Positions 27,549 to 34,027 of a stretch of DNA of 64,000 nucleotides are shown piece after piece (position 1 is the stretch's first letter; each line of letters begins with the position of its first letter). The translations under genes were made by a program, and so were the position numbers. Below the pieces are notes generated by a model. The model ran no database searches and was not told the origin of the DNA. It worked only from the letters and a program-made list of their open reading frames with translations. This stretch comes from Ferribacterium limneticum (GTDB taxonomy: Bacteria > Pseudomonadota > Gammaproteobacteria > Burkholderiales > Rhodocyclaceae): positions 4,090,001 through 4,154,000 of the forward strand of contig NZ_CP075190.1 of assembly GCF_020510585.1 (NCBI RefSeq). The letters are read 5' to 3'.

Positions 27549-27602
27549 CCACGGTCAACCGGGCTTGCTACGGTCAACCGTAAAAAACGGGCAAAAATGA
27601 AA
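27549..27602 (-). repeat. GTTGACCGT element, copy D (one core plus one complete element in tandem)
   Basis: Read on the minus strand, a full element (27602-27565) begins with a T-rich half and ends TACGGTTGACCGTAGCAA. A second bare core, CCGGTTGACCGTGG (27562-27549), follows in the same direction. It lies between the terminator hairpin of the first Spy-like gene and the ykgJ-like gene. The T-rich half supplies the U-tract of that terminator. Confidence 0.85.
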
Positions 27603-27603
27603 T

Positions 27604-27620
27604 GGGGGCCAGCGGCCCCC
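27604..27620 (-). terminator. Intrinsic terminator of the first Spy-like gene
   Basis: A 7-bp GC stem (GGGGGCC, three-base loop, GGCCCCC) lies 19 bases after the stop codon at 27639. It is followed on the minus strand by ATTTCATTTTT, which is also the beginning of element copy D. This makes a convincing rho-independent terminator whose U-tract comes from the repeat. Confidence 0.8.
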
Positions 27621-27638
27621 AAGTGTCAAATAACCAAA

Positions 27639-28178
27639 TTAACGACCGGCCGGCTTGGCAGCATCAGCCGCAGCGCCGCGCGGACCATCGCCACGGCCGC
27701 GCGGCCCGCGCTCTGTCGGCTTCGTTTCAGCCGACTGCTTGCGCTGCTCCGGCGTCAGTACCTCGAATACCTGACGGTCAGCCTTGGCCCGCGCCAGCGT
27801 CATTTCCGACATCGCCTTCGCCGCCTCGTCGGCCAGCGCGCGCGCCTTGGCTTCGCTGTAATCCGGCGCAGAGGTCAGCGCCCGCAGATCGGTTTCGGCC
27901 TTGCGCAGGGCCTTGGCCTTGTCGCGCATCACCGGCGCTTGCGCATGCATGATCTCGAACACCTTGTCCTGCTGCGCCTCGGTCAGGTTCAAGGCACGCA
28001 GATGCGGCGGCATCATGTTGCCGCCCATCATGTGATGGCCCGGCCCGCCATGCGCTTCCATACCGCAGCCTGCATGATCGCCGTGACCACTGAAGGCCAC
28101 CGCGGAAAGCGGAATGGCCAAAGCCACGCTGGCGGCAATCAGGAAACGTTTGATATGGGTATTCGGGGTAGTTTTCAT
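27639..28178 (-). CDS. Spy/CpxP-like periplasmic chaperone, His/Met-rich paralogue
   Basis: This 179-residue secreted protein has a signal peptide (KRFLIAASVALAIPLSAVAF) and two LTxxQ-type motifs, LNLTEAQQDKVFEIMH and LTPEQRKQS, which define the Spy/CpxP/ZraP fold. Between signal and first motif lies a His/Met/Cys-rich stretch (HGDHAGCGMEAHGGPGHH), suggesting metal binding. The C-terminal tail is Arg/Gly-rich. It is a close paralogue of the gene at 33241-33732, and both share their upstream control region. Spy-type proteins are ATP-independent periplasmic chaperones induced by envelope stress. Its own promoter, CpxR-like box and terminator make it a separate unit downstream of the exporter. 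Confidence 0.85.
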   Translation of the reverse strand: MKTTPNTHIKRFLIAASVALAIPLSAVAFSGHGDHAGCGMEAHGGPGHHMMGGNMMPPHLRALNLTEAQQDKVFEIMHAQAPVMRDKAKALRKAETDLRALTSAPDYSEAKARALADEAAKAMSEMTLARAKADRQVFEVLTPEQRKQSAETKPTERGPRGRGDGPRGAAADAAKPAGR

Positions 28179-28222
28179 CTCTGCATCCTCTTGTTCAAAT
28201 TAGCCGGCCCAAGCGGGCCTGG

Positions 28223-28287
28223 CGACAGGACGAATACTCCCCCGAGAGCCTGTAAAGGTGGGTGACGGTGCTGTAAATGAAAGTAAA
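28223..28287 (-). promoter_or_regulatory. CpxR-like box and shared promoter block of the first Spy-like gene
   Basis: GTAAATGAAAGTAAA at 28273-28287 is an exact GTAAA-N5-GTAAA direct repeat, the consensus bound by CpxR in enterobacteria. It is followed, at the same 25-base distance as in the second Spy-like gene, by a 25-base block (28223-28247) identical in both regions, including GGGGGAGTATTCGTCCTG on the minus strand, which probably holds the -10 and transcription start. A third TTTACA copy lies at 28251-28256. Confidence 0.65.
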
Positions 28288-28312
28288 TGGCGTAAGCGGA
28301 TGAAAAGTGCGC

Positions 28313-28350
28313 TTGCTACGGTCAACCGGAAATAATGGCCAAAATTGAAA
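28313..28350 (-). repeat. GTTGACCGT element, copy E (just after the exporter permease gene)
   Basis: A nearly complete 38-base copy is read on the minus strand. It starts TTTCAATTTTGGCC five bases after the permease stop codon and ends CCGGTTGACCGTAGCAA. No hairpin precedes it. Confidence 0.9.
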
Positions 28351-28354
28351 ACGC

Positions 28355-29559
28355 CTACTCGTGCCGCAGCGCCTCAATCGGATCGAGTTGCGCCGCCCGG
28401 CGCGCCGGCACATAGCCGAAAATCACCCCAATCGCTGCCGAGAAGCCAAAGGCCGTCAGGTTGATGGCCGGGTTGAACAGGAAAGGCATGTGCATCAGCG
28501 ACGACAGTCCGAGACAGGCGACAAAGGCCAGCGCCACGCCGACCAAGCCGCCGCAGGCGGAGAGCACCACGGCTTCGATCAGGAATTGCCAGAGCACCTC
28601 GTTTTCCAGCGCCCCGATAGCCAGCCGGATGCCGATTTCGCGGGTCCGTTCGGTGACCGACACGAGCATGATGTTCATGATGCCGATGCCGCCGACGAGC
28701 AGGCTGACGGCAGCCACCGCGCCGAGCAGCGCAGTCATCGTGCCGATGGTGCCGGAGAGCGTTTCGGCGATCTGTTTGGTGTCCATCACGTTGAAATTGT
28801 CGTCGGCGTTGTCGGCCAGCTTGCGCCGTTCGCGCAACAGGCTGCGCAGCTGTGCGATGGCGACGGTCGCGTCGGTGCCGTCCTTGAGCGAGACCATGAC
28901 ACTGCCGATGTCGAGCGTGCCGGTCAGCCGGCGTTGCGTCGTGCGCAGCGGCATCAGCACCGTGTCGTCCTGATCCTGACCCATGCCGCCCTGGCCCTTG
29001 GCGACGAGCAGGCCGATCACCTCGCAGTCGAAGGTCTTGACGCGGATGCTGCTGCCGACCGGATTGCCGGCGCCAAACAATTCTTTTTTGACGGTATTGC
29101 CGATCACGCAGACGGCCTTGCCGGCGCGTTCCTCGTCATCGCTAAACTGCCGCCCGGCGGCGATTTTCCAGTTGCCGGCGATGAAGTAGTCGTTGCTCGT
29201 GCCGCTCACCGTCGACGACCAGTTCTGCGTCCCGGCGACCAGCGTTACGGGGCTGCCGACGACCGGCGCGACAACCTTGAGGCCATTGACCTGTTGCTGA
29301 ATAGCCTCGATGTCGGCGATCTTGAATTTCGGCGCGCCGGCACTGTCGCGCCCCGGGCCAAGGCGCTGGCCGGGCATGACCATGAGCAGGTTGCTGCCGA
29401 GGCTGGCAATCTGGTCGGAAACCATCTTCGTTGCGCCGTTGCCCAGTGTCACCATGGTGATCACCGCGCCGACGCCGATGACGATGCCGAGCACAGTCAG
29501 AAAGGAGCGCAGCAGGTTGCGGCGGATCTCGCGCAGGGCGAGCAGGAGTGCGTTCAGGA

Positions 29560-29563
<4 letters not shown>
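28355..29563 (-). CDS. MacB/FtsX-type ABC transporter permease
   Basis: This 402-residue membrane protein has one N-terminal helix (about 18-42), a large periplasmic MacB core domain, and three C-terminal helices (GAVAAVSLLVGGIGIMNIML, VLSACGGLVGVALAFVACLG, LTAFGFSAAIGVIFGYVPAR). The MARxREIGIR-type coupling segment reads TERTREIGIRLAIGA. It is the permease half of a MacB that in E. coli is fused to its ATPase; here the ATPase is a separate gene overlapping it by four bases. It should move substrates from the periplasm through the MacA-like adaptor and the outer-membrane factor. Confidence 0.93.
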
Positions 29564-30258
<695 letters not shown>

Positions 30259-30274
30259 AGTAGCCTCGCCGCCA

Positions 30275-30312
30275 TTTCAATTTTGGCCGTTTTTTCCGGT
30301 TGACCGTAGCAA
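30275..30312 (+). repeat. GTTGACCGT element, copy F (between adaptor and ATPase genes)
   Basis: This complete 38-base copy starts TTTCAATTTTGGCC and ends CCGGTTGACCGTAGCAA. It lies antisense to the operon and fills most of the 55-base gap between the MacA-like and ATPase genes. It is the cleanest copy in the window, together with copy J. Confidence 0.92.
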
Positions 30313-30313
30313 C

Positions 30314-31600
30314 TCACTTTTTCGCCGCCTGATAGTCGGAAATCACCGCCGCACCCACCGGCAAATCGCCGCCCAGCACTTCGGTCTGGCGCCCGTTACT
30401 GACGCCGGTTTTCAGCGCCACCGCCTGCGGCCGACCATCGACCAGCACCCAGACCTGCCCATCGCCGCTGCCCTTGGCTGCCACCGGGCGATTTTTCGGC
30501 GCCTCCGGTGGCGGGCCGGGCATCAGGCGGGCGACAATGCCGCGCTCTTTCGCCCCAGCCCCCTCGCCCGGCGGCGTGAAACGCAACGCCGCATTGGGCA
30601 CCAGCAGCACCTTGTCGCGGCTTGCCGTGACGATAGTAGCCGTCGCCGTCATCCCCGGCCGCAGCGCAAGATCGTCGTTATTGACCTGCAAAATGGTCTT
30701 GTAGGTGACGACGTTGTCGGTCGTCGTCGAGCCCAATCCGACACGCTGAATGCTCGCCGGAAACTTGCGCCCCGGCCAGGCCGACACGGTGAAACTCGCC
30801 GTCTGGCCCGCTTTGACATTGCCGACATCAGCCTCATCGACCTTGACCTGCAACTCCATTTTGGCCAGATCCTCGGCCAGCACGAAAAGCACCGGCGTCG
30901 TCATCGCCGCCACCACGGTCTGGCCCGGCTCCACCTTGCGGGTCAGCACGACGCCATCAACCGGCGAACGGATAGTCGCCTTGCCAAGATTGGTTTCGTC
31001 CGTTTTCAGCGTCGCCCGCGCCTGCACCACCTCGGCCCGGGCGCTGGCCAGGCTGGCGATGGCCCGTTGCCGGGCCGCATCGGCGGTCTCCAGCTCGGTC
31101 TTGGCCGGCACCTTGCCGCCGGAAAGCTCGGCGACCTGCCGCATGCGATTCAGCGACGCCGACGTTTCGGCCACCGTCGCCTGCGCCAGCGCCACCGAGG
31201 CCTCCGCCGCCGCCACCGCGGCCTGCGATTTGGCCACGCCATCCTTCAATTTGGCGGTATCGAGCTGGGCCAGCAACTGGCCTTTCTTGACCACATCGTT
31301 TTCCTGCACCAACACACTGGACAGCGTGCCGGAAAGCTCGGAGCCGACATCGACCGACTTGGTCGGCTGCAGCGTGCCGCTGGCCGAGGCGGTGACCAGC
31401 AGATTGCCGACGGCCGCCTCCTCGGTCAGGTATTGGCCGGCCGGCTGGCCGTTGCCGCCGGAAAAGGCCAGCCACAGCACGGCCACGACGGCAATGCCGC
31501 CGCCGATCAGCCACAGCCGCCGTTGACCGGCGCCCTTGGGAGTGTTCTTGCTGAGCAGCGCGACGAGCGCCGCCGACGAGGTATCCGTACTTTTTGTCAT
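30314..31600 (-). CDS. MacA-like periplasmic adaptor (membrane fusion protein)
   Basis: This 428-residue protein is anchored by one N-terminal helix (about 30-48, WLIGGGIAVVAVLWLAF). It has a lipoyl half (VGSELSGTLSSVLVQENDVV), a long alpha-hairpin (residues about 110-190, Ala-rich), the second lipoyl half (IRSPVDGVVLTRKVEPGQTV) and beta-barrel plus membrane-proximal domains. It bridges the ABC permease and the outer-membrane factor. It overlaps the outer-membrane factor gene by four bases. A proline-rich insert near residues 340-360 (GPPPEAPKNRP) is unusual but sits in a loop. Confidence 0.93.
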   Translation of the reverse strand: MTKSTDTSSAALVALLSKNTPKGAGQRRLWLIGGGIAVVAVLWLAFSGGNGQPAGQYLTEEAAVGNLLVTASASGTLQPTKSVDVGSELSGTLSSVLVQENDVVKKGQLLAQLDTAKLKDGVAKSQAAVAAAEASVALAQATVAETSASLNRMRQVAELSGGKVPAKTELETADAARQRAIASLASARAEVVQARATLKTDETNLGKATIRSPVDGVVLTRKVEPGQTVVAAMTTPVLFVLAEDLAKMELQVKVDEADVGNVKAGQTASFTVSAWPGRKFPASIQRVGLGSTTTDNVVTYKTILQVNNDDLALRPGMTATATIVTASRDKVLLVPNAALRFTPPGEGAGAKERGIVARLMPGPPPEAPKNRPVAAKGSGDGQVWVLVDGRPQAVALKTGVSNGRQTEVLGGDLPVGAAVISDYQAAKK

Positions 31601-33102
31601 GTTCGATCACTTTGATTGGCCGACTGCCAGCCGCCGCCGAGCGCCTTGTAGAGCTGGATCAGCGTGGTCAGCACGGCCGACTGGGCGGTGGCCAGAGAGT
31701 CTTCGGCCGTCAATTGGGTGCGCTGGGTTTCCAGCACTTTCTGGAAGTCGGCGAGGCCGGCTTCGTACATCTGTCGGCTCAAGGTCGCCGCGTTGCGCGC
31801 CGAAACGGCCGCCGCTTCCCGGGCGACCACCCGGTTGCGGGCCTGCGCGTGGGCAGTCAGCGCGTTTTCGACCTCTTCCAGCGCGGTCAACACAGCGCTC
31901 TCGTAGGCCACCAGCGCCGCTTCCTGCACCGCCGTCTGCAAATCCACGGCAGCGCGCAGCTTGCCGCCATCGAACAGCATGGCCGCCAAAGTGCCGCTCG
32001 CCGCCCGCACCAAGCTGGCGCTGCTGCCCAGCGCGTCGAGGCTGTAAGCCTGCCAGCCGAACGAGCCACCGAGCGACAGACTGGGAAAGCGCGCCGCCTG
32101 CTTCTGCCCGATGCGCGCCGTTTCCGCCGCCAGCGTGCGCTCGGCAACGATCAGATCAGGTCGCTGGGTCAACACATCGGCCGGGATGCCGGTCGCCACC
32201 GTCGGTGGCACGACCGGCCGGGCCTGCGAGGCCAGCAATTGTTCATGCAGGGCGCCGGGTTGCCGGCCGAGCAAGGTGGCCAGCCGGTTTTCCGCCGCCG
32301 CCATCCCGACCTCAAGGTCCGGCATGCTGGCCCGCGTTTGCTCGCGGCTGGTCCGCGCCTGCTCGACATCGGCGCTACTGGCCAGCCCGGCCTGCTCGCG
32401 CCATTCGGTGATCTGCGCCGTTTCGCTTTGGCTGGCCAGATTGGCCCGAGCAATCGCCAGCCGCAACTGGTAAGCGCGCCACTCAACGTAGTTCTGCGCC
32501 ACCTCGGCAACCAGCGAAACCCGGACGTTTTCCAGACTGGCCTCGCTCGCCGCCAGATCGGCACTCGCCGCCTCGACCGCCCGCCGCGTGCCGCCGAAAA
32601 GATCGAGTTCCCAACTGGCGTCGAATCCGGCGTCGTACAACGTACGCGTCGGCAGGGCATTGACGGCCGTGGCGTTCTTTGTCCGGCTAACGCCCGTCGA
32701 CGCCGACACTTGCGGTAAATAGCCGCTCACCGCCTGCGCCCGACTGGCTCGCGCCTGCCGCAAGCGAGCCTGCGCTGCCTTGAGATCGAGGCTGCCGGAT
32801 TGGGCGGAGGCGATCAGGGTATCAAGCGCCGGATCGCCCAGTTGCCGCCACCAGTCACTTTGCGATTTTGGGCTATTTTTCCGGTTGACCGTGGCATCGC
32901 CAGAAACGGCGGAATCCGTTGCCGGCGGCCGAGAATCACCGACTTTGGCCGCCAGCCAACCGCTCGGCATGGACCACCCTGGCGCCTGATAGTCCGGCCC
33001 GACCGAAGGCAGGCCGGAACAGGCGCTGAGCGAGCCAACAACCCATAAAACGGCAAGCAACAGGCGACAACTCGGCCCTCTTGAAAACGACATGAAATTC
33101 AT
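31597..33102 (-). CDS. NodT/OprM-type outer-membrane efflux lipoprotein
   Basis: This 501-residue TolC-fold protein has a lipoprotein signal (LLLAVLWVVGSLSAC, lipidated Cys28), the opening VGPDYQAPG, and two outer-membrane-factor repeats with the DWWRQLGDPALDTLI and GLPADVLTQRPDL-type motifs (here TGIPADVLTQRPDLIVAE). It should form the outer-membrane duct of the MacAB-like exporter. The ATG at 33102 is preferred; a GTG at 33132 would add ten residues and ATG 33093 would remove three. Residues about 70-81 (ATVNRKNSPKSQ) are encoded by element copy G, in the linker before the first helical repeat. Confidence 0.92.
   Translation of the reverse strand: MNFMSFSRGPSCRLLLAVLWVVGSLSACSGLPSVGPDYQAPGWSMPSGWLAAKVGDSRPPATDSAVSGDATVNRKNSPKSQSDWWRQLGDPALDTLIASAQSGSLDLKAAQARLRQARASRAQAVSGYLPQVSASTGVSRTKNATAVNALPTRTLYDAGFDASWELDLFGGTRRAVEAASADLAASEASLENVRVSLVAEVAQNYVEWRAYQLRLAIARANLASQSETAQITEWREQAGLASSADVEQARTSREQTRASMPDLEVGMAAAENRLATLLGRQPGALHEQLLASQARPVVPPTVATGIPADVLTQRPDLIVAERTLAAETARIGQKQAARFPSLSLGGSFGWQAYSLDALGSSASLVRAASGTLAAMLFDGGKLRAAVDLQTAVQEAALVAYESAVLTALEEVENALTAHAQARNRVVAREAAAVSARNAATLSRQMYEAGLADFQKVLETQRTQLTAEDSLATAQSAVLTTLIQLYKALGGGWQSANQSDRT
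32859..32896 (+). repeat. GTTGACCGT element, copy G (inside the outer-membrane factor gene)
   Basis: A T-rich half (GATTTTGGGCTATTTTT) is followed by CCGGTTGACCGTGGCA, antisense to the gene. It is translated as ATVNRKNSPKSQ in a hydrophilic linker close to the lipidated N-terminus. Confidence 0.85.
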
Positions 33103-33240
33103 CCGGATATTTTCACCGCCTGCGATCTTCACAGGTGTTAAACGATGTAAAAAGGCCCGCCGCGACCACGAATTGAGCCGGGGCGGGCAAGGGGGTAGAT
33201 CGCGTGGCTACTGCCCTTCAAGCAACAGCCAAAACCTTGA

Positions 33241-33732
33241 TTAATCGCCGGGAGGCGGACGGCGCTCACCACCGCGCCCGTCCATAGGCACCTTGCCGGC
33301 GGCCTTCAACTTGGCCAACTGGCTGCGCTGCTCGGCGCTCAGCACCTCATAAACCTGTCGCTCGGCCATGGCCCGCGCCAACGCCAGCTCTGCCGTCGCC
33401 TTGGCCGCATCATCCGACAACGCGCGCGCCTTCGGCTCGGTATATTCAGTCGACAACACCAGCCTGCGCAGCGACTCCTCGGCATTGCGCACTGCCTTCA
33501 CCTTCACGCGCATGGCCGGCGCCTGCCCGTGCATGATCTCGAAAACCCGGTCGCGCTGTGCCTCGCTCAAATCCAGCTGGCGCAAATACGGCGGCATCTT
33601 TCCCGATTCCGTAGCCGGCCCAGCACCGCAACTGCCAACCCGCTGGCCAACCCCTAGGGCCGCCAACGGCACGACCAGCGAAATCGCCGCCGCCACCAGA
33701 AAGCGCTTCAAACTCAATTTGGGAAAATTCAC
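33241..33732 (-). CDS. Spy/CpxP-like periplasmic chaperone, second paralogue
   Basis: This 163-residue secreted protein has a signal peptide (KRFLVAAAISLVVPLAALG) and LTxxQ-like motifs: LDLSEAQRDRVFEIMHGQAP and LSAEQRSQL. It aligns through most of its length with the protein at 27639-28178 but lacks that paralogue's His/Met-rich stretch. The GTG start at 33732 is chosen because AAAGGAC lies six bases before it and the signal peptide follows directly; a longer reading would start inside the promoter block. It is followed 138 bases later by the outer-membrane factor gene, so it may be the first gene of the exporter operon. Confidence 0.83.
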   Translation of the reverse strand: MNFPKLSLKRFLVAAAISLVVPLAALGVGQRVGSCGAGPATESGKMPPYLRQLDLSEAQRDRVFEIMHGQAPAMRVKVKAVRNAEESLRRLVLSTEYTEPKARALSDDAAKATAELALARAMAERQVYEVLSAEQRSQLAKLKAAGKVPMDGRGGERRPPPGD

Positions 33733-33770
33733 GTTCAGTCCTTTGATTTCAAGCTTCGGGGGATGCCCGA

Positions 33771-33835
33771 CGACAGGACGAATACTCCCCCGAGACACCG
33801 TTAAGGCGGGTTAGCAGGCTGTAAATGTCTGTAAA
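33771..33835 (-). promoter_or_regulatory. CpxR-like box and shared promoter block of the second Spy-like gene
   Basis: GTAAATGTCTGTAAA at 33821-33835 is again an exact GTAAA-N5-GTAAA direct repeat. The 25-base block at 33771-33795 is identical to 28223-28247, and the distance between box and block is 25 bases in both copies. The rest of the 33733-34027 gap holds the promoter of the divergent peptidase gene; I see nothing else recognisable there. Confidence 0.65.
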
Positions 33836-34027
33836 TGGATTCTTCCCGAACTTTCCCCGTGCGACCGGGCGATTGCTCTGATTCCGGCGTTTGGATACCA
33901 TCCCTGAAAATGCCGCTGTGCTAATTCCGACATGCCCCTGGCCGACATCTCGGGAAAATAAAGGTCGTCTCAACGACCCGACTGACAACCAGGCGCAAAT
34001 CGATTCACTCAAGGGGAACTTAGCAAA

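Noticed and set aside
28195..28413. Small open frame containing FPVDRS and GEYSSCR, similar to one at 33749-34012
   Set aside because: The shared peptides come from the dispersed element and from the shared promoter block, which are conserved as DNA; there is no ribosome site.
31597..31600. Possible frameshift between adaptor and outer-membrane factor
   Set aside because: It is a normal four-base ATGA overlap; both proteins are complete.
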